64,000 nt of DNA from Betaproteobacteria bacterium (GCA_013298765.1 JAAFJA010000001.1:62001-126000), one strand, 5' to 3'; positions 16,938 through 25,556 are shown, counted from the stretch's first letter. Translations and numbers: made by a program. The notes: generated from the sequence alone by a model not told the origin.

Positions 16938-19013
16938 CTAGCGTACGCGGTTACGCGTCAACGCTGGCAATACAGCGCCTACGAGCGAAAGGCACAGTAG
17001 CAAGAGACCTATGCCGTTCATGCTGGGCACTTGCACCGCGGCTACTGGCAACGCCACAATCAAAACCGTCACGCTGCAATTGGCGGTGATTGGGCCGGTC
17101 GTGTAGACACCGCCCGTGAAAGTGCCGTCGCAGCCGGATACGCTCGATATTGCGTAGCCACTGGGGGCGGTGAGCGATATTGCGAGCGAATTGCCCAGTG
17201 TTACGTTTTGATTGCCACTCGGAGACGCGGTTACTCCCTGCGGCAAAACAAGTGTGACGAGCGCCTGGCTCGTTACGCAGTTCACGGCAATATTTGTGAT
17301 GTTCGACTGTCCCGCAGTACCGCCGCCGTTGTTCACGCCGCAGGTTTGTACTGGGCCGCTCGGTTGAGTCTGCACGGTGACGTTATACGTAGTGCCTTCA
17401 ACAATGGCGGTACCGAATGCAAACGAGCCGTTCGCAGACACGGGTAGCGTCTGAGCGCCACCATTCAGCGATAGCACCAACCCAGTCCCCGCAAGCCCGC
17501 TTACGGAGCCCCCAACGGTTACGCTTGCCAGAAGCTGCACTGACCGGGAGACCTGAGTTGCAGCGGTGTAATTCGTGTTTCCAGCCAAATCCGCGGCAAG
17601 AGTGCACTGACCCACTGCGAGCATGGTCACGGTTGTGCCGGACACCGAGCATACGGCGTTGGTCAACGAGCTATAGACAATCGAATTGCCGGAATTTGGC
17701 GAGCTAGCCGTCGCAACAGGACTAATTGGGAACGTCGAATTGAGTACGAAAGTACGGGACGGCGGCGTCTGTGCCGGAAAGCTGAGCACCTGGCTCGCTT
17801 GTCCAATATTGAAAGTGAGCGTCGCCGTTGCCTGAGCGTATGTGGCGTCCCCCGCTTGGGTCGCGGTAATCACACAATTGTTGGTTCCAGCACTGATTCC
17901 AGTGACAACACCAGCGCTCGTCACTGAACAATCCGTCGACGTTGTCGAGTAGGTGATGGCGTTCCCCGAATTCGGCGTTGCACTCGTCGCGCTAACCGTG
18001 CCGGTGCCGTTCACTAGCACCGTGGGCGCCGGGTTAAAGGTAAGCGTCTGTGGAGTGAGTAGTTGGCTCACCGTGATCTCGGCCATACCCGCACCTGTGC
18101 GCACGCCTGCCGTCGTAGTTCCGGCGGTCACGCCGCCGATGTACGACGATCCGCCGCCACCCGACGAACCTGTAAAGTTACCTGCGTAGAGGCCATTTCC
18201 GCCCGTGAGTCCTCCACCATCGCCTCCAACTGCAGCGGCCTGATTCCCCGCTTGGTTGGACGTGGTCTCGACTCCACCGCTACCTCCCTGCCCCAGCGTA
18301 CCGTCGGTACCGTTATTGCCCGGCGCAATCGTTGCGTAGGCGCTGGTTCCGCCGGTTCCGCCGGCTGTTTGGGTGCCCCCTGTAGGCGTCGGAGTAGCTG
18401 AAGCGGACGGCCATGCTGCGCCCCCACCGCCGCCGTAGTAGCCGCCACCACCACCACCGCCGCTACCACGCCCTATGGCTAGGACGCGATTTCCGCCAGC
18501 TCCGCCGCCACCGCCTGCCACGATCACACGGTTTGCGAGGGCATTACCGCCACGACGCACATCGGTAGCACCACCGCCGCCGCCGCCCACCGAGGCCGGT
18601 GCGGTCGCACCAGCTCCGGCGTCGCCGCCACCGTTAAAGAAGCCTGCAGTCGCTGTTGAACCGCCGCCTCCCACATAGATGTAGAGCGTTTCACCGGGCG
18701 TGACCGTCAACGTCCCCTTCGAGTAACCGCCTAACCCGCCAACAACACCACCTGCATTGGTGCCGCCCTGTCCGCCCCAAACCTCCAACGTCACTTGACC
18801 CACATTGGCAGGGACCACCCAAGTTTGAACCGCCCCGGTGTAGTTGAACGTAATGGCGTGCGCAATATTGGACACGGCGAAAGTCAAAAACGAAGCGAGC
18901 ACAACGAAAATACTTCGCTCGCCCCTCTTTGTCGCCCGCTTGAAGAAGCCACCAAACCAAACGACCACCGAATGGACGCCTGTACAGCGCGCCCCGCTGA
19001 AATTCGCTCTCAT
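16938..19013 (-). CDS. Exported glycine-rich surface protein with IPTL-CTERM-like sorting signal
   Basis: A 691-residue protein. A long-n-region signal peptide (SIFVVLASFLTFAVSNIAHA) is followed by a glycine-rich domain of about 280 residues with many GGGGG runs, starting ITFNYTGAVQTWVVPANVGQ. Next are two or three Ig-like repeats (AGTNNCVITATQAGDATYAQ, GNTNYTAATQ) and a segment with NGGAQTLPVSANGSFAFGT. The last 30 residues are a sorting tail: VPSMNGIGLLLLCLSLVGAV, a short remainder, then the basic end RNRVR. It resembles IPTL-CTERM, whose motif is normally IPTLSEWG-like; here that core is changed to VPSMNGIG. Proteins of this kind are processed by an exosortase-type enzyme and displayed outside the cell. 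No exosortase gene is in the window. The function of the glycine-rich part is unknown. Confidence 0.82.
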   Translation of the reverse strand: MRANFSGARCTGVHSVVVWFGGFFKRATKRGERSIFVVLASFLTFAVSNIAHAITFNYTGAVQTWVVPANVGQVTLEVWGGQGGTNAGGVVGGLGGYSKGTLTVTPGETLYIYVGGGGSTATAGFFNGGGDAGAGATAPASVGGGGGGATDVRRGGNALANRVIVAGGGGGAGGNRVLAIGRGSGGGGGGGYYGGGGGAAWPSASATPTPTGGTQTAGGTGGTSAYATIAPGNNGTDGTLGQGGSGGVETTSNQAGNQAAAVGGDGGGLTGGNGLYAGNFTGSSGGGGSSYIGGVTAGTTTAGVRTGAGMAEITVSQLLTPQTLTFNPAPTVLVNGTGTVSATSATPNSGNAITYSTTSTDCSVTSAGVVTGISAGTNNCVITATQAGDATYAQATATLTFNIGQASQVLSFPAQTPPSRTFVLNSTFPISPVATASSPNSGNSIVYSSLTNAVCSVSGTTVTMLAVGQCTLAADLAGNTNYTAATQVSRSVQLLASVTVGGSVSGLAGTGLVLSLNGGAQTLPVSANGSFAFGTAIVEGTTYNVTVQTQPSGPVQTCGVNNGGGTAGQSNITNIAVNCVTSQALVTLVLPQGVTASPSGNQNVTLGNSLAISLTAPSGYAISSVSGCDGTFTGGVYTTGPITANCSVTVLIVALPVAAVQVPSMNGIGLLLLCLSLVGAVLPALTRNRVR

Positions 19014-19547
19014 CTAGCTACCTTTAGGTCTTATCTTGCCGCCCCACTTGCGGGCAATATGAACGAAGTGTATGTAATCGCGAGGCACGCGCAAAGCGCC
19101 TGTTTCACGTGCGCGGTGGCGGACTTGCGCCGCATCGCGACACAACCGCAGGTAGCAGACCTCCATGGAATTGGTGATCCACAACGAGCGGCGGAGCAAC
19201 ACTCAAAAACGTTGGATTCATGTTGCGGGAATGGGTCTATGCGACATTCCCATCCGCTCTTGCGCCAATGGCTTAGCCCTCACATCGAGTGCCGACCTGC
19301 GCTCCACCGCTATGAGCCGTTTCTCCTCGTCCTGCTGATTCAGGTTGTTCGCCTCCTGATGGCCAGGGATCGCCGCCGACCTTGCGAGAGTCTGGGCAAG
19401 GTACTCAAGTTCATTGGGGAGATAGACGTCACACGAATCAAACGCGAGACACTGCGTGCGCCGATCCTTCCATTAGCGAGCCGATGCGTTTCGACCTACA
19501 CCCCAAAACATGTCAGGCGCAACCGGTCCAAAATCATTCATGCGGAA
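19014..19547. other. Intergenic stretch without recognised gene
   Basis: About 530 bases between the surface-protein start and the superoxide dismutase terminator. Open frames here have arginine/histidine-rich, shadow-like composition and no ribosome site. No tRNA-like fold or repeat was seen. Confidence 0.45.
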
Positions 19548-19574
19548 AACAAAAAGAGCTCCCGAAGGAGCCCT
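19548..19574 (-). terminator. Rho-independent terminator of the superoxide dismutase gene
   Basis: On the minus strand AGGGCTCC, loop TTCG, GGAGCTCT forms an 8-bp stem with one G-U pair and a very stable UUCG-type loop. It is followed by TTTTTGTTTT. It lies about 30 bp after the stop codon. Confidence 0.9.
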
Positions 19575-19604
19575 TGACTTTTATGGCATTGATCGAAAAA
19601 GCCG

Positions 19605-20345
19605 TTACTTCATCGCATCATCAAAGCGCTTGTTCACTTCATTCCAGTTCACGACTTGCCACCAATTCGTCAAGTATTCGCCGCGACGATTGTTGTACTT
19701 TAAGTAGTACGCGTGCTCCCACACGTCGTTGCCGATGATCGGCGTGCCACGCACTTCGGCGACGTCCATCATTGGATTGTCTTGATTGGGTGTAGACACC
19801 ACCATCAGCTTCTTGTCTTTCACAATCAGCCACACCCAACCTGATCCGAATCGGGTCGCGCCGCCCGCATTGAACTGCGTTCTCATTGCATCCACGGAAC
19901 CAAAGTCAGCGACGATACGTTGCAGTAGTGCCGCTGACGGCGAACCGCGACGGTCTGCCGGTGCCATGATTTGCCAGAAGAAATCATGATTCCAAACGCC
20001 ACCTGCGTTATTGCGAACGCCCGCTGGGAACTTTGACATGTTTGCATGCAGTTGCTCGATGGTCATCTTCGCAACTTCTGGGTTTTGCGCCGCGATTGCA
20101 TTCAGCGCGTCGTACTGCGCTTTGTGATGACGCCCCCAGTGCAGCTCCATCGTCTGTTTATCGATCACTGGCTCAAGCGCATCGAAGCTGTACGGAAGCG
20201 GCGCTTGTTTGAAGACCGCGGGAGCGGGCGCAGCTGCCGGTGCGGCTGCTGGATTTGCCGGTGCTTGCGACTGCGCGATCGGCACCGCAACCACACTTGC
20301 TGCGACCGCGAGTGCGACACCGATGCGTTTTAACGACTGATTCAT
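19605..20345 (-). CDS. Exported Fe/Mn-type superoxide dismutase
   Basis: A 246-residue protein: signal peptide (MNQSLKRIGVALAVAASVVA, cleavage near SQA), an Ala/Pro-rich linker, then a complete SOD of about 200 residues. Metal ligands are visible as His in MELHWGRHHKAQYDALN, His in WNHDFFWQ, and Asp and His in DVWEHAYYLKY. The NQDNP segment carries the Gln typical of manganese or cambialistic forms, so sodA-like chemistry is plausible, although WNHDFFW is closer to iron forms. Most Fe/Mn SODs are cytoplasmic; the leader here directs this one to the periplasm, where it would remove external superoxide. The start follows AAGGAGC. A strong terminator follows the gene. Confidence 0.94.
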   Translation of the reverse strand: MNQSLKRIGVALAVAASVVAVPIAQSQAPANPAAAPAAAPAPAVFKQAPLPYSFDALEPVIDKQTMELHWGRHHKAQYDALNAIAAQNPEVAKMTIEQLHANMSKFPAGVRNNAGGVWNHDFFWQIMAPADRRGSPSAALLQRIVADFGSVDAMRTQFNAGGATRFGSGWVWLIVKDKKLMVVSTPNQDNPMMDVAEVRGTPIIGNDVWEHAYYLKYNNRRGEYLTNWWQVVNWNEVNKRFDDAMK

Positions 20346-20518
20346 AGACTGCTCCTTTTTTGCCTTACTGCGCTCTCGCGGAGGCGGGGTTCACAACACA
20401 ACGTACTAGTTTACTGCCGAACGCTCGCTAGCGCGTCGGCTGACTTCACCGTTGTTCCTTTCGGGCTACGTCTAAACTACCCAATCGGATGCGTGTCCAG
20501 GCTATTGGGATGAATATC

Positions 20519-21175
20519 ATGTTCGATTTGCTGCCTTCGTGGGCGCTTCTCTCGACGTTTCTCGTCGCGAGCTTTGTTCTCGCCGTGACGCCCGGCCCCG
20601 GCGTTCTCTACATCGTCGCACGCAGCGTTTCGCAGGGGCGCACGTCGGGGCTAACGTCAGTCGCGGGTGTCGCGCTCGGCAATTTTGGCAACGCGGTTGC
20701 GGCAAGCCTCGGGCTCGCCGCCCTCTTCGCCGTTTCATCGCTTGCGTTCACGGTGGTGAAATACGCGGGTGCCGTGTATTTGGTTTATCTCGGCATTCAA
20801 GCACTTCGTTCGCGCAAAGAATCGAGCGATCAAAGCGCGATTGACGTGAAGCCGCTCGACTTACGCCGCATCTTTCGCGACGGACTCATCGTGGCGCTCT
20901 TGAATCCTAAGACGACGATCTTTTTTGCCGCGTTCTTACCGCAATTCATTGATCCGAAAGGCTCCGTTGCAGCGCAGAGCATCATGCTGGGCGCGATCTT
21001 TGTCGCCATCGCCGCGTTTACCGACTCCATCTACGCCTACGCGGCAAGTCGCATCGCGCCGCTTTTCTCTCGCGCAAAGAATGCATCCGCCGTCGGGCGC
21101 TATCTCAGTGGCTTGACGTACATCGGGATGGGCGTGCTTGCGGCGTTTTCTTCGCAGCGGACGACGCGCCCGTAG
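20519..21175 (+). CDS. LysE/RhtB family amino-acid exporter
   Basis: A 218-residue inner-membrane protein with about six hydrophobic segments. It shows the family signature VLAVTPGPGVLYIVARSVSQ near residues 19-38 and GLIVALLNPKTTIFFAAFLP near residue 127. Alternative ATGs at 20489 and 20510 would add 10 or 3 residues; 20519 gives the usual short lead into the first membrane segment. Family members export amino acids or homoserine lactone-like compounds; the substrate is not readable. The last 185 bp of the gene recur 1.8 kb downstream as a truncated copy. Confidence 0.92.
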   Translation: MFDLLPSWALLSTFLVASFVLAVTPGPGVLYIVARSVSQGRTSGLTSVAGVALGNFGNAVAASLGLAALFAVSSLAFTVVKYAGAVYLVYLGIQALRSRKESSDQSAIDVKPLDLRRIFRDGLIVALLNPKTTIFFAAFLPQFIDPKGSVAAQSIMLGAIFVAIAAFTDSIYAYAASRIAPLFSRAKNASAVGRYLSGLTYIGMGVLAAFSSQRTTRP

Positions 21176-21214
21176 CGAAAGCCGGTTCCCGTCATGGCGC
21201 AGGAGTAACGCGAG

Positions 21215-22339
21215 CTATTTTGCGGCCTCGTGCGCGGCATTCGAAACCGCGAAGCAGACCGGCGCATCGCGGTTGGTAAGTACGATCACAGTCTCTTTAG
21301 TGGCCGGATACGTGCGCACATCCGTACAGATACCGTCGGATGAGCCGGCGTGCCCCCAACGAAACTCGGTTTCGGGGATGCCCGGCCCGTAGCCCGTAGC
21401 GAAAAAGCCGAGCCCCATGAACTCGCGTTGAGTACGCGTTGCCTCGGCGAAGATCTGGCGTGGTAGTAGCTCCCCGCCCTGAAGCGCGGTCACGAAGCGC
21501 AACATGTCGCGGGCGCTCGATATTTGCCCGCCTGCCGGAAAGCCACGTCGCGGTTGCGTCTCGCAATTTGAGCGCCGCATTTTGTTGATGGTGACGTAGC
21601 CGCGCGCAACATCAGGCGGCAGCTCCTTGCAGTTTAAGGCGGCGGTTTCGATCATGCCTGCACGCGCAAAGATGTTTTTCGCAATATACGCATCGAAGGA
21701 CGTACTCGAAAGCACTTCTACGATGCGACCAAGCACGACGTATCCGTAGTTTCCATATTCTTGTTTCGACCCTGGTTCAAATGCAGGATCGCGATTGGCG
21801 TGCAACGCAACGCTCTGTTCAACAGTGCTCACGCGTTCGCGATTAGCGGCGTTCTCTACGCCAAACAAATCGATCCCACCCGCGCCACCCGTGTGCGTCA
21901 GCAAATGGCGAATGGTGACTTCCTCCGCAAAACGCTTATTCGGAAAATCGGTCAGCACTTCACCAATCGTGGTGTCGAGCGAGATGCGCCCGCTCGCGAC
22001 GTGCTGAAGGATCGCGACGGACGTGAACATCTTCCCCGCCGATGCGAGATTAAATCGCGTGGTCGTCGATACTTTCCCAGGCAATCTCTCGGCGCGATGG
22101 CCGTACGCACGTTCATGCAGCACCATACCATCGCGCGAAACCAGCACTACGCCGCTAAATTGCCCGTCGCGCGTGAGTTTTTTCACGAACTGATCAAGTT
22201 TCGCAAGCGCAGGCGTTGACGAAGATGGCGCAGCGGACGGCGGCGTTACCCCACTTGGGCTTGCGAATACGGAAGTGGCAACCTGCCAACTGGCTAGCGC
22301 GGAGAACGCCGCAACTTGCTTCAACATAATTTTTTTCAT
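21215..22339 (-). CDS. Exported serine hydrolase of the beta-lactamase / class C-like family
   Basis: A 374-residue protein when started at the ATG at 22339, which opens a signal peptide (MKKIMLKQVAAFSALASWQV). An upstream frame to 22444 adds an unlikely hydrophilic lead. The nucleophile motif is SAGK in FNLASAGKMFTSVAIL and the second motif is the Tyr in EYGNYGYVVLGRIVEVL. A late WGHAGSSDG takes the place of the KTG box. Such proteins are usually D,D-peptidases, esterases or of unknown role rather than true beta-lactamases. It lies between the LysE gene and its truncated copy, on the opposite strand. Confidence 0.87.
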   Translation of the reverse strand: MKKIMLKQVAAFSALASWQVATSVFASPSGVTPPSAAPSSSTPALAKLDQFVKKLTRDGQFSGVVLVSRDGMVLHERAYGHRAERLPGKVSTTTRFNLASAGKMFTSVAILQHVASGRISLDTTIGEVLTDFPNKRFAEEVTIRHLLTHTGGAGGIDLFGVENAANRERVSTVEQSVALHANRDPAFEPGSKQEYGNYGYVVLGRIVEVLSSTSFDAYIAKNIFARAGMIETAALNCKELPPDVARGYVTINKMRRSNCETQPRRGFPAGGQISSARDMLRFVTALQGGELLPRQIFAEATRTQREFMGLGFFATGYGPGIPETEFRWGHAGSSDGICTDVRTYPATKETVIVLTNRDAPVCFAVSNAAHEAAK

Positions 22340-22775
22340 GCTAGTTTGGGTGAAAAGTCCGTCATCCCCGAGCGACGCCTGGTACTGGGTCTCGGCCGAT
22401 AAGCCTGTTTGAGGATCGAGTGGCTCCCGCAAAAAGGTTGACACCGGTACTTGGTTGTTATCCGCGAGCTTTTCGATAATAGCTAGAAATCATCTTATGC
22501 ATTGCCGAACTAGGGCGAATATCGGTAAAGCTTGGCCCCAACAAAACTCGTCCCAAGTCGCGCTCGGGTACACCGAACGTGATGCGCTACCTCCATCCTC
22601 GCAACGGCCCTTCGCCAGCAAATCTTCAAGACTAAATCGACGCAGCTGAGCATACTTCGCGAAGAGCGTCCAGGTTGGTATGAGATTCCCGCGAACGATA
22701 GTTTGGAAGCGATCTTCGAATTCCCACTTCGGTGTCAACCTTGCGCTCCACGCTCGCAGTTGCATCGTGGCTTCC
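22340..22775. other. Region of unclear origin between the serine hydrolase and the LysE fragment
   Basis: About 435 bases with no gene I can support. Part of it (about 22630-22735) can be read as a protein-like stretch on the plus strand, including LREERPGWYEIPANDSLEAI, but without a start or stop in context. It directly abuts the truncated LysE copy, so it may be debris of the rearrangement that made that copy. Confidence 0.4.
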
Positions 22776-22976
22776 CAGAGCATCATGCTGGGCGCGATCT
22801 TTGTCGCCATCGCCGCGTTTACCGATTCCATCTACGCCTACGCGGCGAGTCGCATTGCGCCGCTTTTCGCTCGCGCAAAGAATGCGTCCGCCGTCGGGCG
22901 CTATCTCAGCGGTTTGACGTACATCGGGATGGGCGTGCTTGCGGCACTCTCATCGCAGCGTGCGACAAAAAATTAG
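22776..22976 (+). pseudogene. Truncated second copy of the LysE-type exporter
   Basis: Bases 22776-22960 match 20975-21159 of the intact exporter at about 94% (roughly 11 differences in 185), then a TAG stop follows at 22974. The shared part encodes the last 60 or so residues (QSIMLGAIFVAIAAFTDSIY onward). Most differences are silent, and only two residues change (Ser to Ala, Phe to Leu). This suggests that both copies were once full-length and under selection before one lost its 5' two-thirds. The open frame runs 32 codons upstream with unrelated residues. No ribosome site was seen, and about two-thirds of the membrane domain is missing. Confidence 0.88.
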
Positions 22977-23059
22977 TGTCTTCAGCGCGTCGGTGGTCGC
23001 CGCGAAGTCTCACGCCATGACCTAAAACCTGCACTTCTACTCTATGCGCTTTCAGGCTT

Positions 23060-23095
23060 GATAGTATGGGCGACGGGTTTAATTCGTCTACTATC
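23060..23095. other. Two-tier inverted repeat between the LysE fragment and the GNAT gene
   Basis: GATAGTA (23060-23066) pairs with TACTATC (23089-23095), and inside it GACG (23072-23075) pairs with CGTC (23085-23088). The outer right arm is followed by GAAAA. It may be a weak terminator or a protein site in a region without genes. Confidence 0.4.
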
Positions 23096-23210
23096 GAAAA
23101 GCGTGTAAATATCTGTTTAGCCCTTCTATGACGGGATGAAGCGTTGTAGTGCTAAGTGACTTCGCGGTGCGATACTTCAGCGGCAAAACTACCTTTGCCG
23201 ATACGCGCCA

Positions 23211-23792
23211 TTAGCCACTCAGAGAAACGCGCAACGCGTACTCAAAGCAATCGTCGGCGTCGCCGCCCGATTCCGGATCACCGGGAATCTCGCGAATCCT
23301 TTGAAAGCCTGCCTTTTCGAGGAGACGCAACGATGCGGCGTTTCGCTGGAGCACCTCTGCGCGAATCTCTGCAAGTCCGAGCACTTCAAAGCCGCAGCGC
23401 GTGACCAACTGTGTTGCAGCGGTACCAATGCCTTTTCCCCAATACGCACGACCCACCACGATTCCAAACTCTGCGGTGCGATGCTCTTTCGATGTGATGA
23501 TCAATCCGACTGTTCCAGCACTTTCCGTCGCCCCCTTTGGCAGGATCGACCAGCGAATGGCTGTTTGCTGTTGGAACCGATCACGATGCCGCTGCAGCCA
23601 TGCAGCGCCCATTTCGATTGACTCCGGAATGGAATCACCCGCCAAATCAGCCGATTCAACGTCAGTTGCGCGAGCAAACCATGCAGGGATATCTGCTTCC
23701 GTCAGCTCGCACAGGTGCAACGACTCTGCAAAGAGATCGGGGACGGTGGCTGGAAAATTTAGTGTTTGAGACATTTTTTTGCTTTGCGGCAT
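23211..23792 (-). CDS. GNAT family acetyltransferase (RimJ/RimL-like)
   Basis: A 193-residue protein. The acetyl-CoA loop is seen in GRAYWGKGIGTAATQLVTR, followed by EIRAEVLQRNAASLRLLEKA and GFQRIREIPG, the usual RimJ/RimL end. The start is uncertain. ATGs at 23792 (MPQSKK) and 23774 (MSQTLN) are both possible, neither has a clear ribosome site, and an ATG at 23840 would add an unlikely arginine-rich lead. The substrate is unknown; family members acetylate protein N-termini or small amines. The next gene upstream on the same strand is a cupin. Confidence 0.88.
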   Translation of the reverse strand: MPQSKKMSQTLNFPATVPDLFAESLHLCELTEADIPAWFARATDVESADLAGDSIPESIEMGAAWLQRHRDRFQQQTAIRWSILPKGATESAGTVGLIITSKEHRTAEFGIVVGRAYWGKGIGTAATQLVTRCGFEVLGLAEIRAEVLQRNAASLRLLEKAGFQRIREIPGDPESGGDADDCFEYALRVSLSG

Positions 23793-23915
23793 GGCGTTTT
23801 CACGCGGGTTGGGGGCGGATCGCGCACGGTGGGGAGCCATCCAGCCACCGTTCGTTCGCATTGCGCCCCATTGTGGTGGGCACGGGGTGCCCAGCCTACC
23901 GACTGACCGAACGCG

Positions 23916-24314
23916 TTACGGCTCGACCGGACGATTCTCCGTACTCTCGCCGGGCGTAAGAAATAGCATCTTCGTCGGCACCGACGTTCTCGCAGTGTGC
24001 CAAACATTCTGCGGCACCAAGACGAACGATCCCGGCTCGCTCAAACTAATAGTGCGCTCGCCGTCCGCTTCTTCAAGGACAAGCGTGGCGGCCCCCGAGA
24101 GCAACATCACCAATTCTTCACCCGCAGGATGCCGCTCCCAAGTCTGCCAAGGCTCGGAAAACGTGAACGCCGACATGAGCCTGCCTCGATCTATTTCCGG
24201 GTGCTTGCCGGTCGCAACTTCTTCCCAGAACGAGGCCGAGACGGGAATCTCGCTCGCCTGTCCGCCGTCACGAAAGTGAATGTAGGTGGAGATGATGTCT
24301 TTGGCGGAATTCAA
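23916..24314 (-). CDS. Single-domain cupin protein
   Basis: A 132-residue protein. The N-terminal strand region (MNSAKDIISTYIHFRDGG) leads into a cupin barrel: ERHPAGEELVMLLSGAATLV is motif 1 and PGSFVLVPQNVWHTARTS is motif 2 with the late His. I place the start at a TTG (24314) because GGAG lies six bases before it and homologous cupins begin close to this point. The open frame continues to another TTG at 24449, and no ATG precedes the barrel. Such small cupins bind a metal or a sugar/amine ligand; the role is unknown. Confidence 0.78.
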   Translation of the reverse strand: MNSAKDIISTYIHFRDGGQASEIPVSASFWEEVATGKHPEIDRGRLMSAFTFSEPWQTWERHPAGEELVMLLSGAATLVLEEADGERTISLSEPGSFVLVPQNVWHTARTSVPTKMLFLTPGESTENRPVEP

Positions 24315-24591
24315 GTGTGGCTCCGTAGTTGCGTAAATTGATCGGGCGATGTCTTCACAGTCGGGCTTGGGAGCAGATGACCGATTAAGACGCTTCTCTA
24401 TCAATGCGAGCCATCCCCGCGTAGGCTGAGATGAAATCTCAGCGAGCAACTATTCGAAAGAAGTGTGCAGGAACGATGACCGCCGGTTTTGAAAACCGAC
24501 CTGCCGCGCCGCTTAAGGTAGATCTAGGGCGCAGCGCGGCTTTGTTGCGCTGAATCCAGCGAACGCGAATTAAGCTAGGTCGAGCGCCGAG

Positions 24592-25380
24592 TTAGGCACC
24601 GGGAAAGGTGACACTCCGTAGATTGTTGTCGTCAATGATTTCAAGGATTACCGTTGACTTATAGAAGCACGATATACCGCTATGCCCAGCGGGACCCGCC
24701 TCAATGTGCAAGGCGTTAACGCCAATAAGGTATCCATGACGTGACTTTGGAATGTGAGTCATTCCTCGCGGCGGAGCAAAGACAGGACCGCCGGATGACC
24801 CTGGAAAAGAGAATCCTTCATATGCAACGCATTGACCATGTGGCTCTCGATCCCATGAGTAATTGAATGTCGGGTCGCTTGCAATATGACCACTCCGCAA
24901 TATCGGCCTGTCTCCAAGCTTGTCGTGTTGATCGGGAAAACCTGTGTAACAGACAAGATCAAATGGCTTTATCGACTTGTAAATCTCCGCATCTGCCAGA
25001 TGATTGAGTCCAAAGTGCCAGTGCCAAGAGTCTGCGCCATCTAGATGGACGCGTGTCTCAATCAATACAACGTCATTTTCTGGGTCCGAGTGGAAATATT
25101 TTTTCGCTTCTGGGTGAAAGCGAAACGTATAAGTCGTGTCATCAGCACGCCGGCCGGTCACTTGTAACTTGGTTAGGGCAAAGTCTTTGTACTTTGCTGT
25201 CCGTTGGCGATAGTCCAAGTCTAAGACGTGACGATTCGTGACAAGCCAAGACATTCCCTTTCCGATTTCCAGCAGGAATGCAGATGCTCTTCCGTTCTTA
25301 ATCGTCCCTTGAGTGTCGCGATGTTCCGTTTCAACCATGTAGGCGGAGTAGAAAAACTCGTCGGCGGGTTCGTGAAACAT
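24592..25380 (-). CDS. Stand-alone trypsin-like serine protease domain protein
   Basis: A 262-residue protein with the trypsin-type triad visible: His in WLVTNRHVLDLDYR, Asp in SDPENDVVLIETRV and Ser in FSFPGSSGGPVFAPPR. There is no signal peptide or membrane segment, so it is probably cytoplasmic. It has no PDZ domain, which separates it from DegP-type proteases. The coding sequence is visibly AT-richer than its neighbours and stands alone, both signs of acquisition. Stand-alone proteases of this kind occur in some defence and caspase-associated loci, but no partner gene is next to it, so no such role is claimed. Confidence 0.85.
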   Translation of the reverse strand: MFHEPADEFFYSAYMVETEHRDTQGTIKNGRASAFLLEIGKGMSWLVTNRHVLDLDYRQRTAKYKDFALTKLQVTGRRADDTTYTFRFHPEAKKYFHSDPENDVVLIETRVHLDGADSWHWHFGLNHLADAEIYKSIKPFDLVCYTGFPDQHDKLGDRPILRSGHIASDPTFNYSWDREPHGQCVAYEGFSFPGSSGGPVFAPPRGMTHIPKSRHGYLIGVNALHIEAGPAGHSGISCFYKSTVILEIIDDNNLRSVTFPGA

Positions 25381-25461
25381 AGATTAAGTACCTAATTTGA
25401 TTAATCCGCGCATCGCGCGAATAACTCTCTAACTACACATATCGTCGAACACAGCTCGTAG

Positions 25462-25480
25462 GGCGCCTTTTTAAGGCGCC
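25462..25480. other. Perfect hairpin GGCGCCTT-TTT-AAGGCGCC
   Basis: An 8-bp perfect stem with a 3-base T loop, in the gap between the vanadium haloperoxidase-like gene and the protease gene. Neither side has a T-run, so termination is doubtful; it may be a recoded remnant or a protein site. Confidence 0.45.
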
Positions 25481-25556
25481 ATCGTGCAATATGCGCAAAA
25501 CGCATCTCTTCAATCCAAGTTGAGTGGTACCAACTTCGGTGGGATAGGATCAAACC

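Noticed and set aside
18795-19577. A 260-codon plus-strand frame running from the surface-protein gene into the following gap
   Set aside because: It overlaps a real gene antisense, then continues in a region with no protein-like pattern or start signal.
21215-22339. True beta-lactamase resistance gene
   Set aside because: The SxxK and YxN-type motifs are present but the KTG box is not; most such proteins are esterases or peptidases of unknown role.
22490-22831. A 113-codon minus-strand frame covering the LysE fragment
   Set aside because: Its first residues are the antisense of the duplicated LysE tail and the rest has no clear start; it is a by-product of the rearrangement.
25462-25480. 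Hairpin as a terminator of the neighbouring genes
   Set aside because: There is no T-run on either side and the loop itself is the only T stretch, so normal Rho-independent termination is unlikely.
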